A stretch of 64,000 bases of DNA from Zoogloeaceae bacterium (GCA_024235675.1 JACKLZ010000003.1:310001-374000); one strand, 5' to 3'; positions 16,845 to 26,186 are shown, counted from the stretch's first letter. Translations and numbers: made by a program. Notes: generated by a model from the letters alone, not told the origin.

Positions 16845-17744
16845 ATGAGTCCTGCCGTGAGCACCGAACCCCTGTTTCGCCGCGTTCCGCCCATGCACGC
16901 CCTGGCCGCTTTCGAGGCCGCGGCGCGCCTGGGCGGTTTTGCACCCGCGGCTGACGAGCTGTGCGTGACCCCCAGCGCGGTCAGCCATCGCATCCGCCAG
17001 CTTGAGCAGCAGCTGGCCATGCAGTTGTTCGAGCGTAGCTCGACCGGCGTGCGCCTGACCACCGGCGGGCGCATGTATCTCACCCAGGTGCGCGAAGCCT
17101 TTGCCGCGCTGGCCCACTCGGGCGGGCGTGGCGCCACCGGCCGGGTGCGCCTGCGGGTGTCCGCGCCGCCCACCTTTGCCCGCCAGTTGCTGATGCCGCG
17201 CCTGCCCGCGTTTTTGCAGGATCGTGACGATATCGATCTCGAAGTGCACGTGGGCAACTCGCTGCAGGCCGAGGTGACCGAGCCGGCCGATGTGGCGATT
17301 CGCTGGAGTGATGGCAAGGAGTTGAGCGGCGTGGTCCACCGCTTGTTTGAAGATCGTCTTGGTCCGCTGGCTGCACCCACCTACGTGACTGCCCACGGCT
17401 TGCGCAGCGTGGCCGACGTGGCGGGCGCCACCTTGCTGCGCTCGCCGCTCTTGCCCTGGGCCGCGTGGCTGCAGGCGGCCGGGCTGCCGTTGTCCGAACC
17501 CGAGCGCGGCGCGGTGTTCAACGACCTGGGCATGCTGCTCGAAGCGGCCAGCGCCGGGCTCGGCGTGGCCATCAGCCCGCGGCGTCTGGCCGCGGCCTGG
17601 CTGGATTCTGGCCGGCTGGTGCCGATCACCGACGTCACCGCCGTCTCGCCCCACAGCTATTACGTGACCTGCGCCACCGCCGATCAGGACCGCCCTGAAG
17701 TGGCGGACTTCATGGACTGGCTGCGCGAGGCGCTGGCCGAGTGA
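16845..17744 (+). CDS. LysR family transcriptional regulator (GcvA-like)
   Basis: The protein has 299 residues from this start; an ATG 18 bases earlier is also possible. The N-terminal winged HTH (PPMHALAAFEAAARLGGFAP, then ADELCVTPSAVSHRIRQLEQ) is of GcvA type, followed by a LysR substrate-binding domain (VADVAIRWSDG, AAPTYV, GLGVAISPRRLAAAWLDSGRL). The target is unknown: LysR genes often regulate a divergent neighbour, but here both neighbours are on the same strand. Its stop overlaps the GTG start of acpH. Confidence 0.88.
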   Translation: MSPAVSTEPLFRRVPPMHALAAFEAAARLGGFAPAADELCVTPSAVSHRIRQLEQQLAMQLFERSSTGVRLTTGGRMYLTQVREAFAALAHSGGRGATGRVRLRVSAPPTFARQLLMPRLPAFLQDRDDIDLEVHVGNSLQAEVTEPADVAIRWSDGKELSGVVHRLFEDRLGPLAAPTYVTAHGLRSVADVAGATLLRSPLLPWAAWLQAAGLPLSEPERGAVFNDLGMLLEAASAGLGVAISPRRLAAAWLDSGRLVPITDVTAVSPHSYYVTCATADQDRPEVADFMDWLREALAE

Positions 17745-18325
17745 ACTTTCTCGCCCATCTGTGGCTGGCCGGGCCGGACGAAGGCGCGCGGCTGGGCGCG
17801 GTGGCGGGCGACTTTGTGAAAGGTGCACTGCCCGGCGATCTGCCGGCCGACATTGCCGCCGGTGTCGCGCTGCACCGCGCGATCGACGCCTTTGCCGACA
17901 CCCACCCCGCCTTTCAGCGCTCCCGCGAGCGGGTGAGCGGCGCGCATCGACGCTTTGCCGGGGTGATGGTCGATATGTTTTACGACCACTTTCTGGCCGC
18001 ACAGTGGCCGGCCTGGCATCCCGATGAACCGCTGCCCGACTACGCCGCCCGACAGTATGCGTTGCTGGCGGCGCACCGCGACCGTTTGCCAGCGCGCGCC
18101 GCACCGGTGCTGGCCCGCATGGCCGAGCATGACTGGCTGAGTGCCTACCGCGAGGTGGACGCCATCGTCTACGCGCTCGACCGCATTGCCGGCCGTCTCA
18201 AACGGCCTGCGCCATTCCTGGGCTGTGGCGAGGCGCTGCGGATGCACTACGATGGCTTTGGCGAGGATGCAGTCGCGTTCCTGGCCGACGCGCGGGCCTT
18301 CGCTACGCAGTTCCGGACGTCGTAG
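17741..18325 (+). CDS. acpH: acyl carrier protein phosphodiesterase
   Basis: The protein has 194 residues of the AcpH (DUF479) family. Motifs MNFLAHLWLAG, GAVAGDFVKG, HRAIDAFADTHP and MVDMFYDHFLA provide the Asp/His residues of the HD-like metal centre. It removes the 4'-phosphopantetheine arm from holo-ACP. Translation begins at GTG, which overlaps the TGA of the LysR gene (GTGA), so coupling is likely. The stop codon lies within the left arm of a large inverted repeat. Confidence 0.9.
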   Translation: MNFLAHLWLAGPDEGARLGAVAGDFVKGALPGDLPADIAAGVALHRAIDAFADTHPAFQRSRERVSGAHRRFAGVMVDMFYDHFLAAQWPAWHPDEPLPDYAARQYALLAAHRDRLPARAAPVLARMAEHDWLSAYREVDAIVYALDRIAGRLKRPAPFLGCGEALRMHYDGFGEDAVAFLADARAFATQFRTS

Positions 18326-18398
18326 GGCGGATCAGCGCAGCGCATCCACCACCGGCGCTGGAAAAAGGAGCGGCGGATGCGCTGTGCTGATCCGCCCT
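18324..18398. repeat. 75-bp inverted repeat (REP/BIME-like)
   Basis: Two 24-base arms, 18324-18347 and 18375-18398, beginning AGGGCGGATCAGC on one side and its complement on the other, differ at one position and flank a 27-base centre. The left arm starts inside the acpH stop codon. The sequence type (GTAGGGCGGATCAGCGCAGC) is a familiar extragenic palindrome class in betaproteobacteria. It may also end the acpH transcript. Confidence 0.8.
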
Positions 18399-18696
18399 GC
18401 ACTCGACGCGGCGTGGGCGCATCTTCTTCGTACTTTCCCCTTCGCGATGACGCCCGACGGCGTGCTGAGCGAGTCTTCCATGTTGCCGCCACGGCCCGCG
18501 CACCGGGTTGGCGGTTCGTCTTGTGCTCTGTTTGTTCGTTAGACGAAAAGTCCAAATTTTAAAAAAAAACAAGACTATGTGGTCTTATAAATGGGGATTA
18601 TGGAGCCATTGACTGCGATTATCGACCCATAATTAATGGGTCGGCCTGTGCAGGACAGCTCGGAGCCGGCACTCACCCAAGAGGAGGAGCCGAACC
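18399..18696. other. AT-rich intergenic region before uspA
   Basis: No gene is apparent. From about 18540 the DNA becomes AT-rich, with a run of nine A residues. At 18623-18643 the arms CGACCCAT and ATGGGTCG flank a 5-base centre (AATTA), giving an operator-like palindrome about 55 bases upstream of uspA. The promoter of uspA is presumably here but no clear -35/-10 pair stood out. Confidence 0.5.
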
Positions 18697-19128
18697 ATGA
18701 TCAAGACATTCATCGTCGGATACGACAGCACCAAACCATCCGAGCGTGCGCTCGAATTCGCCACGATGGCGGCCAAGGGACGGGGCGCCGCAGTGCTGGT
18801 GGTCCATGTGCTGGAGTGGTCGCCCTACAGCTTCCTGACCATGGAAGAGATCGCCGAGCGCCACAAGCTGCGCGAAAAAGAGGTGATCCGCGCCCGAGCC
18901 GTGGTCGACCCGGTGTGCGACAAACTGCGCGCCGACGGGCTGAACGTGAGCAGCGAAGTTCAGTATGGCGATCCGGCCGAGATCCTGTGTGATCTCGCTG
19001 CCAAGCACGAAGGGTCGATCATCGTCGTTGGCCGCAAGGGCACCTCGAACCTCGCGTCACGCTTCATGGGCACGCTGGGTATCTCGCTGATTCAGGCCTC
19101 GCCGGTGCCGGTCACAGTGGTGCCTTGA
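18697..19128 (+). CDS. universal stress protein UspA family
   Basis: The protein has 143 residues, a single Usp domain. It starts IKTFIVGYDSTKPSERALEFA and ends with the ATP-binding motif GRKGTSNLASRFMGT (G-x2-G-x9-G-S/T), so it is probably the nucleotide-binding type. It has a ribosome binding site (GAGGAGG) and is 56 bases upstream of a Na+/alanine symporter on the same strand. The AT-rich palindrome upstream suggests tight control. Confidence 0.9.
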   Translation: MIKTFIVGYDSTKPSERALEFATMAAKGRGAAVLVVHVLEWSPYSFLTMEEIAERHKLREKEVIRARAVVDPVCDKLRADGLNVSSEVQYGDPAEILCDLAAKHEGSIIVVGRKGTSNLASRFMGTLGISLIQASPVPVTVVP

Positions 19129-19184
19129 GTCGCGCGCGTTCGATCAACGCCTACCCCACTATAAAAATATCCAGGAGACAATCC

Positions 19185-20696
19185 ATGTCCATTTTCAAGC
19201 TGGGCGCCGCCATCGTGGCCGCGCTGACGCCCGCGCTCGCGCAGGCGCAAGAAGGCGGTGGCATCGATGCGGCAATCAACGCCGCGGTGGCACCCGTATC
19301 CAACTTCATCGTGAGCATCATTTTCTACTCGGTCCAGATCGGCGATGTGTCGTTCCCGCTGATTGTTGGCTGGCTGATTACTGCCGCGACAGTGTGCTCG
19401 CTCTACTTTGGTTTTATCCAGTTTCGCGGCGTCAAACACTCGGTCGATCTGGTGCGTGGGCGATATGCCGATCCCAATGACGCCGGTGAGGTGTCGCACT
19501 TTCAGGCCCTGACCACTGCGCTGTCAGCGACGGTTGGCCTGGGCAATATCGCAGGTGTCGCGGTGGCGGTGTCGATTGGCGGCCCGGGCGCGACCTTCTG
19601 GATGATTCTGGCCGGTCTGCTGGGCATGGCCTCCAAATTTACGGAATGCACGCTCGGCGTGAAGTTTCGCCGCGAGAACGCGGACGGCACCATTTCCGGC
19701 GGCCCCATGTATTACCTGTCGCGTGGTTTTGCCGATCTGGGCAAGCCGGGCCTCGGGCGTGCGCTGGCAGCGATCTTCTCGGTGTGCTGCATCGGCGGGG
19801 CCATCGGCGGCGGCAACATGTTCCAGGCCAACCAGGCGGCACAGCAGATCGCCAACGTCACCGGCGGCGATGCGAGCTTCTTCGCTGACAAGGGCTGGCT
19901 GATCGGTCTGGTGCTGGCGGTGGTTGTCGGCATGGTCATCATCGGTGGCCTGAAGTCGATCGCCCATGTCACTGAAAAGATCGTTCCCTTCATGGCAGCC
20001 ATCTATGTGGGCGCGGGCCTCGTCATCATCATCGCCAACTCGGACAAGATCGGCTGGGCTTTCGGCCAGATCGTGTCGGGGGCATTTACCGGTGAAGGCG
20101 TTGCCGGCGGCATTCTCGGCGCGCTGATCCAGGGCTTCAAACGGGCGGCGTTCTCGAACGAGGCCGGTATCGGCTCGGCGGCCATCGCTCACTCGGCCGT
20201 GCGTACCAAGGAGCCGGTGACCGAAGGCTTCGTCGCGCTGCTCGAGCCCTTCATCGATACGGTGGTGATCTGCACCATGACCGCCCTGGTGATCGTGGTC
20301 AGTGGCACGCTGGACACCGGTCTGACTGGCGTCGAGCTGACCTCGGCGGCGTTTGCCACGGCCTTCCCGTGGTTCCCGGTGGTGCTGGCGGTGGCGGTGG
20401 TGCTGTTTGCCTTCTCGACCATGATCTCGTGGTCTTACTACGGGCTGAAGGCGACGACCTATCTGTTCGGTGAGAACAAGACGGTCGAGAACATCTACAA
20501 GCTGTTCTTCTGCATCTGCGTGGTCATCGGCGCGAGCATGAGCCTCGGCCCGGTCATCGACTTCTCTGACTCGATGATCTTCGCCATGGCCATTCCCAAC
20601 GTGATCGGCCTCTACATGCTGATGCCCGTGGTCAAGCGCGAACTGGCGCAGTACCAGGCCAAGCTCGCCTCGGGCGAGATCAAGCGCCACCACTGA
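19185..20696 (+). CDS. sodium:alanine/glycine symporter (AGCS family)
   Basis: The protein has 503 residues with about eleven hydrophobic helices. The AGCS hallmarks are present: FGFIQFRGVKHSVDLVRGRY, the segment ALSATVGLGNIAGVAVAVSI, and later GFKRAAFSNEAGIGSAAIAHSA. It should import alanine, glycine or a related amino acid with Na+. The start at 19185 follows CCAGGAG; an upstream GTG frame overlaps the uspA stop but lacks a ribosome binding site. The gene lies directly upstream of putA, so a role in proline or small amino-acid use is plausible but inferred. Confidence 0.9.
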   Translation: MSIFKLGAAIVAALTPALAQAQEGGGIDAAINAAVAPVSNFIVSIIFYSVQIGDVSFPLIVGWLITAATVCSLYFGFIQFRGVKHSVDLVRGRYADPNDAGEVSHFQALTTALSATVGLGNIAGVAVAVSIGGPGATFWMILAGLLGMASKFTECTLGVKFRRENADGTISGGPMYYLSRGFADLGKPGLGRALAAIFSVCCIGGAIGGGNMFQANQAAQQIANVTGGDASFFADKGWLIGLVLAVVVGMVIIGGLKSIAHVTEKIVPFMAAIYVGAGLVIIIANSDKIGWAFGQIVSGAFTGEGVAGGILGALIQGFKRAAFSNEAGIGSAAIAHSAVRTKEPVTEGFVALLEPFIDTVVICTMTALVIVVSGTLDTGLTGVELTSAAFATAFPWFPVVLAVAVVLFAFSTMISWSYYGLKATTYLFGENKTVENIYKLFFCICVVIGASMSLGPVIDFSDSMIFAMAIPNVIGLYMLMPVVKRELAQYQAKLASGEIKRHH

Positions 20697-20718
20697 GCGC
20701 ACCGGCCTTTCGATACCT

Positions 20719-20749
20719 CCCGGCCGGCGGCATGATGCCCCCGGCCGGG
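20719..20749. terminator. stem-loop between the symporter gene and putA
   Basis: CCCGGCCGG pairs with CCGGCCGGG around a 13-base loop, 22 bases after the symporter stop. No T-run follows, so it may attenuate or stabilise rather than fully terminate the transcript. Confidence 0.5.
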
Positions 20750-20769
20750 CAAGACTGGAGTCCTGATCC

Positions 20770-23700
20770 ATGAACACGTCCCCAATGAATCCGGCCGCGG
20801 CAGCGTTGCCGATGGCGCCGCGCAGCCCGCTGCGCGAGCGCATCACCGCCCATTACCGCAGCCCCGAGCCCGAGTGTGTGCCGCCGCTGGTCGAGGCCGC
20901 GCGCCTGGCCCCCGAGCTGCACGACAAGGTCCAGGCGCTCGCCGCCCGGCTGGTTGCCGGCCTGCGGGGCGACCGCAGTCGTTCCAGCGGCGTCGATGCG
21001 CTGATGAAAGAGTTTTCGCTGTCGAGCCAGGAGGGCGTAGCCCTGATGTGCCTGGCCGAAGCCTTGTTACGCGTGCCCGACAAGGCCACCGCCGACCGGC
21101 TGATTCGCGACAAGCTGTCGGACGGTGACTGGCGCGCCCACCTGGGTAACAGCCCCTCATTGTTCGTCAACGCCGCCACCTGGGGGCTGCTGGTGACCGG
21201 GCGTCTGGTGGCCACCCGTAGCGAGCAGAGCCTGGGCAGCGCGCTGAGCAAGCTGATGCAGCGCGGCGGCGAGCCGGTGATCCGCAAAGGCATGGATCTG
21301 GCCATGCGCATGCTGGGCGAGCAGTTCGTCACCGGTCGTGATATCGACGAAGCGCTGACGCGCGGCAAGGCCACCGAGAAACGCGGTTACCGCTATTCCT
21401 TCGACATGCTGGGCGAGGCGGCCATGACGGCTGAAGACGCCCAGCGCTATCTCAACGCCTATGTCGGCGCCATCGAGGCCATCGGCAAGGATTCGAAAGG
21501 CCGCGGCGTAGTCGATGGCAATGGCATCTCGATCAAGCTCTCGGCACTGCACCCGCGCTATGTGTGGTCGCAGCCCGACCGTGTCATGGCCGAACTGCTG
21601 CCGCGGGTCAAAGCGCTGTGCGTGCTGGCGCGCTCCTTCGATATCGGTCTGAATATCGACGCCGAAGAAGCGGACCGCCTTGAGCTCTCGCTCGACCTGC
21701 TCGAAGCCCTGGCCATGGATGACGAGCTGGCCGGCTGGTCCGGGCTGGGCTTTGTGGTTCAGGCCTACCAGAAGCGGGCGCCATTCGTGCTCGACTACAT
21801 CATTGATCTGGCCGAACGCAGTGGCCAGCGGCTGATGGTGCGGCTGGTCAAGGGCGCCTACTGGGACGCCGAAATCAAGCGCGCCCAGATCGACGGGCTC
21901 GACGGCTACCCGGTGTTCACCCGCAAGGTGTTTACCGATGTGTCCTACCTCGCCTGCGCCAGGAAGCTGCTCGATGCGCGCGCACATATCTACCCGCAAT
22001 TTGCCACTCACAACGCCCAGAGCATGGCGGCGATCATGCACATGGCCGGCCCCGACTGGCAGAAGGGCAGCTACGAGTTTCAGTGCCTGCACGGCATGGG
22101 CGAGCCGCTCTACGACCAGGTCGTGAGCAGCCGCGAGATTGCCCGCCTGGTGCGCATCTACGCGCCGGTCGGCAGCCACGAGACGCTGCTCGCCTACCTG
22201 GTGCGCCGCCTGCTCGAAAATGGCGCCAACACCAGCTTTGTGAATCGCATCGTGGACGAAAACGTGCCGATCGAAGAGCTGATTGCCGACCCGGTCGAAG
22301 AGGCCGCCCGACTCAATGGGGCGCCGCACCCGAAAATTGTCCTGCCGGCGGAGCTGTATGGTGCTGGCCGCCGTAATTCGGCCGGCTACGACCTGTCGAA
22401 CGAGGGTGTGCGCGCGACGCTGGCGCATGCGCTGGCCAAGAGTGCCGGCCGGCGATTCGAAGCCGCCCCCATGCTGGCCGACGCCTTGCCGGCCGCGGCC
22501 GCTGACCAGGCCCGCCCGGTGCGTAATCCGGCCGATCATTCGGACACCGTCGGGAGCGTGCTCGAAGCGACCCTCGCCGACGTCGATGTGGCGCTCGCCG
22601 CGGCCGATGCCGTGGCCGATCCCTGGGCCATGCGTGCGCCCGCCGAGCGCGCTGAGATCATCGCGCGGGTCGGTGACCTGATGGAACGCGACGGCCCGGC
22701 CCTGATTGCGCTGGCCGTGCGCGAAGCCGGCAAGTCGTGGCTCAACGCCGTGGCCGAGTTGCGCGAGGCGGTCGACTTCTGCCGCTATTACGCCGCGCAG
22801 GCCGCCGAGTTCGACAATGGCTCCCATCGCCCGGTCGGGCCGGTGCTGTGCATCAGCCCCTGGAACTTCCCGCTGGCCATCTTCTCCGGTCAGGTGGCCG
22901 CTGCGCTGGCCGCCGGTAACCCGGCGCTGGCCAAACCGGCCGAACAGACACCGCTGATCGCCGCCGCCGCGGTGCGCCTGTTCCGCGAAGCCGGCGTGCC
23001 GGACGCGGCGCTGCAACTTCTGCCCGGCCCCGGCGAGACCGTGGGCGCCGCGCTGGTGGGCGACGCTCGGGTGCGCGGGGTGATGTTCACCGGCTCCACC
23101 GAGGTGGCCAACATCATCAACCGTACCGTGGCCGCGCGCGGTGGCGATGTGCCCTTGATTGCCGAAACCGGCGGCCAGAACGTGATGATCGTCGACTCCA
23201 CCGCGCTGCCCGAGCAGGTGGTGGCCGATGTGGTCGCCTCCAGCTTCGACTCTGCCGGCCAGCGCTGCTCGGCGCTGCGGGTGCTGTGTCTGCAGGCAGA
23301 CATCGCCGACCATATGCTCGAGATGCTGGCCGGCGCAACACGCGAGCTGTCGATCGGCAACACCGCCGATGTGCGGGTGGACATCGGCCCGGTGATCGAC
23401 GCCGAGGCGCAGGCCAATCTGGAGCGCCATGTGACCGACATGCAGTCAAAAGGTGCGCGGGTGACCCGCATGCCGCTCGGCGCTGACTGCGCCAATGGCA
23501 CCTTCGTGGCGCCGGCGGTGATCGAGATCGCTTCGCTGGCCGATCTGGCGCGCGAGCAGTTCGGCCCGATCCTGCATGTCATGCGCTTCAAGGCGCGCGA
23601 CATCGACAAGGTGGTCGAGCAGATCAACGCCTCGGGCTACGGCCTGACGCTGGGCGTGCATTCGCGCATCGACGAATGCATTGAGCGCATAGCCGAGCGC

Positions 23701-24444
23701 GCCCATGTGGGCAACATGTATGTGAACCGCAACATGATCGGCGCCGTGGTCGGCGTGCAGCCCTTCGGCGGCGAGGGGCGCTCCGGCACCGGCCCGAAGG
23801 CCGGCGGACCGCTCTACCTGCACCGGCTGCTGCGCCGCACCCCGGGTGCCGTGCTCAGTCAGGCGGTGGCCATCGACGATCCGGCGCCCTTCCAGGCGCT
23901 GCTCGACTGGATCGACGGGGGCGGGCGCGCCATTCTGGAAGGCGACGACGTCCAGGTGCTGCGCGACCGCGCCGACGCCTATCGGGCGCGACGCCTTTCC
24001 GGCTGCAAGCTCGATCTGCCCGGGCCGACCGGCGAGGACAACAGTCTGCGCTTCGTCCCCCGCGGCCGGGTGGCCGGCGTGGCCAGCAACCAAGTGGCGC
24101 GGGTGCATCAGTTGCTGGCGGCGCTCGCCAGCGGCAACCGCATCGTCTTTGCGGCTAATCCCAGCGCCAAGGCCCTGCTCGGGCTCTTGCCCAAGACGCT
24201 GACGCCCTGGGTGACGGTGGAGGATGACTGGCTCGGCACCGGCGTCGATGCCGTGCTCTTCGACGGCAAGGATGACGCCGCCGACGCCTGGCGGCAGCGA
24301 CTGGCCGCGCGCGACGCGCCGATTACCCCGTTGGTGCGTGCCGAGCCCGAGTACGACCTGGCCCGGCTGGTGCATGAGCGCACGCTCAGCGTCAACACTG
24401 CCGCGGCGGGCGGCAATGCGAGCCTGATGACGATGGGCGCCTGA
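20770..24444 (+). CDS. putA: bifunctional proline dehydrogenase / L-glutamate gamma-semialdehyde dehydrogenase PutA
   Basis: The protein has 1224 residues. After an arm region comes the FAD-dependent PRODH barrel (about residues 210-480; KLSALHPRY, RLVKGAYWDAEIK), then the P5C dehydrogenase (about 600-1050; SPWNFPLAIF, FTGSTEVA, AETGGQN, catalytic Cys in GQRCSALR) and a C-terminal ALDH-like domain ending NASLMTMGA. It converts proline to glutamate. The N-terminal ribbon-helix-helix repressor domain of enteric PutA (about 1320 residues) is absent, so it cannot autoregulate in that way. An Lrp gene follows on the opposite strand. Confidence 0.96.
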   Translation: MNTSPMNPAAAALPMAPRSPLRERITAHYRSPEPECVPPLVEAARLAPELHDKVQALAARLVAGLRGDRSRSSGVDALMKEFSLSSQEGVALMCLAEALLRVPDKATADRLIRDKLSDGDWRAHLGNSPSLFVNAATWGLLVTGRLVATRSEQSLGSALSKLMQRGGEPVIRKGMDLAMRMLGEQFVTGRDIDEALTRGKATEKRGYRYSFDMLGEAAMTAEDAQRYLNAYVGAIEAIGKDSKGRGVVDGNGISIKLSALHPRYVWSQPDRVMAELLPRVKALCVLARSFDIGLNIDAEEADRLELSLDLLEALAMDDELAGWSGLGFVVQAYQKRAPFVLDYIIDLAERSGQRLMVRLVKGAYWDAEIKRAQIDGLDGYPVFTRKVFTDVSYLACARKLLDARAHIYPQFATHNAQSMAAIMHMAGPDWQKGSYEFQCLHGMGEPLYDQVVSSREIARLVRIYAPVGSHETLLAYLVRRLLENGANTSFVNRIVDENVPIEELIADPVEEAARLNGAPHPKIVLPAELYGAGRRNSAGYDLSNEGVRATLAHALAKSAGRRFEAAPMLADALPAAAADQARPVRNPADHSDTVGSVLEATLADVDVALAAADAVADPWAMRAPAERAEIIARVGDLMERDGPALIALAVREAGKSWLNAVAELREAVDFCRYYAAQAAEFDNGSHRPVGPVLCISPWNFPLAIFSGQVAAALAAGNPALAKPAEQTPLIAAAAVRLFREAGVPDAALQLLPGPGETVGAALVGDARVRGVMFTGSTEVANIINRTVAARGGDVPLIAETGGQNVMIVDSTALPEQVVADVVASSFDSAGQRCSALRVLCLQADIADHMLEMLAGATRELSIGNTADVRVDIGPVIDAEAQANLERHVTDMQSKGARVTRMPLGADCANGTFVAPAVIEIASLADLAREQFGPILHVMRFKARDIDKVVEQINASGYGLTLGVHSRIDECIERIAERAHVGNMYVNRNMIGAVVGVQPFGGEGRSGTGPKAGGPLYLHRLLRRTPGAVLSQAVAIDDPAPFQALLDWIDGGGRAILEGDDVQVLRDRADAYRARRLSGCKLDLPGPTGEDNSLRFVPRGRVAGVASNQVARVHQLLAALASGNRIVFAANPSAKALLGLLPKTLTPWVTVEDDWLGTGVDAVLFDGKDDAADAWRQRLAARDAPITPLVRAEPEYDLARLVHERTLSVNTAAAGGNASLMTMGA

Positions 24445-24451
24445 GACGGCG

Positions 24452-24477
24452 GGCAGGCGGCCGATGTGCCGCTTGCC
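24452..24477. terminator. stem-loop between putA and the Lrp gene
   Basis: A 10-bp stem with one G-T wobble (GGCAGGCGGC with GCCGCTTGCC) lies between the convergent ends of putA and the Lrp gene. It probably ends one or both transcripts. Confidence 0.6.
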
Positions 24478-24495
24478 TGCTGAGTGACGGGGGGG

Positions 24496-24948
24496 TCAAA
24501 GCGGCAGCGTGTGCGCGTCCTTGACCATCTCCATTACCACATAGGTGTGCGTCTGGCGGACGCAGGGCAGGGCGGAAATCTTGTCGCCCATCACCTCGCG
24601 ATACGCCGCAATGTCGCGGGTGCGGACCTTCAGCAGATAGTCGAAATCGCCCGCGATCATGTGGCAGGACTCGATTTCTGGGATCGCCCGGGCGGCGTCG
24701 TTGAAGCGTTTGAGATCGTGCCCGGTGGTGCTGGTCAGCAACACCTGCACCATCACCACATGGCCGACATCCAGCGCATCGGGGTCAAGCTCGGCGTGGT
24801 AGCCCCGGATCACCCCACTTCTTTCCAGCCGCCGGATGCGCTCGGCGCAGGGCGTCTTGGTCAGTCCCACGCGGCGCGAAATTTCCACCACTGACAGCCG
24901 CGCATCGTTCTGCAACTCGGCAAGAATTTTCAGATCAATCCGGTCCAT
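24496..24948 (-). CDS. Lrp/AsnC family regulator, convergent to putA
   Basis: The protein has 150 residues. The N-terminal HTH (LDAxI-like start MDRIDLKILAELQNDARLSV, then VVEISRRVGLTKTPCAERIRRLE) precedes the RAM ligand domain (MVQVLLTSTTGHDLKRFNDAA, DFDYLLKVRTRDIAAYREVM). The start at 24948 excludes a 16-residue upstream extension outside the family. Because PutA here lacks its own DNA-binding domain, this protein could be the PutR-like activator of proline catabolism, as in Agrobacterium and Rhodobacter; that is inference from position. Confidence 0.87.
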   Translation of the reverse strand: MDRIDLKILAELQNDARLSVVEISRRVGLTKTPCAERIRRLERSGVIRGYHAELDPDALDVGHVVMVQVLLTSTTGHDLKRFNDAARAIPEIESCHMIAGDFDYLLKVRTRDIAAYREVMGDKISALPCVRQTHTYVVMEMVKDAHTLPL

Positions 24949-25085
24949 GGCCGCGGTGCAGACGTTTCGCCTGCTTCTCCTGTTTGACGTGGTCAATTCG
25001 TCTTTTAGACCGAAGTGGCGTTTACTTCAAGCGCCAGCGCGCAGTTCTCCGCCCGTTGTCGGCGATGCCGGCGGGGCCGGGGCGT

Positions 25086-25154
25086 CGCAGGGTGGCCCAC
25101 CGTTCATTGGTACGCCGCGACGCTGCCGGTGGGCGGCGAGCCGCTCACCCTGCG
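25086..25154. repeat. degenerate copy of the GTGGGCGGC palindromic repeat
   Basis: It has terminal inverted repeats CGCAGGGTG and CACCCTGCG, and an internal GGTGGGCGGCGAGCCGC related to the copies at 26340-26417 and 26651-26736. It sits in the 245-base gap between the Lrp and aldo/keto reductase genes, which otherwise holds no gene. Confidence 0.6.
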
Positions 25155-25193
25155 AGAAGCGCACCGCGGGCCATCGGTGTGCCGGTGTGTGCC

Positions 25194-26186
25194 CTATGTG
25201 CGTTCGATGCCCGTCCAGCCGGCCGCCGGGTAGCGTTCGCCCGCCACGGCCGCGGGGTCGAACAGCGTGTCGAGCTCGGCGATCTCGGCGGTATTGAGCG
25301 TCAATGCGGCGCCGGCGAGGTTCTCGTGCAGGCGCGAGATTTTGCGCGTGCCGGGAATCGGTATCACGTTCGGCTGCTTGTTGATCAGCCAGGCCAGCGC
25401 GATCTGTGCCGGGGTGGTGTCGCGCGCGGTGGCGAAGGCGGTGAGCGCGTCGACCAGCCGCTGGTTGTGCGCCAGGGCCTCGTTGGCAAAGCGCGGGCTG
25501 CGGCGGCGGAAGTCGTCCTCGGCCAGAGATTCGGTGGACGTCAGCGCGCCGGTCAGGAAGCCGCGCCCGAGCGGGCTGTAGGCGACCAGCGTGGTGCCCA
25601 GTTCGCGGCAGGCGTCGAGCAGGCCGTGCTCGGGCTCGCGGCTCCACAGCGAGTACTCGCTCTGCACCGCGGCCACCGGGTGGATGGCGGCGGCGCGGCG
25701 CAGCGTGTCGGCGCTGACCTCGGACAGGCCGATGGCGCGCACCTTGCCCTCGGCGACCAGCGCCGCCAGTGTTTCCATCAGCGCCTCGATCGACACGGCC
25801 GGGTCGCGGCGGTGGCAGTAGTAGAGGTCGATGGTGTCGACGCCAAGCCGCTGGCGCGAGGCGTCGCAGGCGCGGCGGATGTAGTCGGGCTGGTTGTTGA
25901 TGCTGCGCGCGTATTGCCCCGGTTCGCGGGCGATGCCGAACTTGGTGGCCACGCAGATGCGCTCGCCGTGGGCGGCGATCAGCGGCGCGAGCAGGCCTTC
26001 GTTGTGGCCGAGGCCATAGGTGTCGGCGGTGTCGAATAGCTGCACGCCGGCCTCGACGGCGGCCTCGAGCACCCGCCGCGACTCAATGTCGTCGCTGGGA
26101 CCGTAGAACTCTGACATGCCCATGCAGCCGAAGCCGAGGGCGGATAGCGTAGGGCCATTCGGGCCGAGGGTGCGGGTCGGAATCAT
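25194..26186 (-). CDS. aldo/keto reductase
   Basis: The protein has 330 residues of the AKR13-like group. It shows LGFGCMGMSEFYG, the catalytic Asp/Tyr segment LFDTADTYGLGHNE, the Lys in VATKFG and the His in YYCHRRD, plus the NADPH-binding C-terminal part (IPIPGTRKISRLHENLAG). The substrate is unknown; such enzymes reduce reactive aldehydes. The start is supported by AGGAG nine bases upstream. Its ATG overlaps the TGA of an upstream open frame that looks like the tail of an SGNH hydrolase. Confidence 0.9.
   Translation of the reverse strand: MIPTRTLGPNGPTLSALGFGCMGMSEFYGPSDDIESRRVLEAAVEAGVQLFDTADTYGLGHNEGLLAPLIAAHGERICVATKFGIAREPGQYARSINNQPDYIRRACDASRQRLGVDTIDLYYCHRRDPAVSIEALMETLAALVAEGKVRAIGLSEVSADTLRRAAAIHPVAAVQSEYSLWSREPEHGLLDACRELGTTLVAYSPLGRGFLTGALTSTESLAEDDFRRRSPRFANEALAHNQRLVDALTAFATARDTTPAQIALAWLINKQPNVIPIPGTRKISRLHENLAGAALTLNTAEIAELDTLFDPAAVAGERYPAAGWTGIERT

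Noticed and set aside
16035..18104. 689-codon minus-strand open frame
   Set aside because: It spans four plus-strand genes with recognisable domains; composition-driven shadow.
21157..23430. 757-codon open frame on the minus strand inside putA
   Set aside because: It is a shadow of the high-GC putA sequence; the plus-strand frame has full family motifs and the minus frame none.
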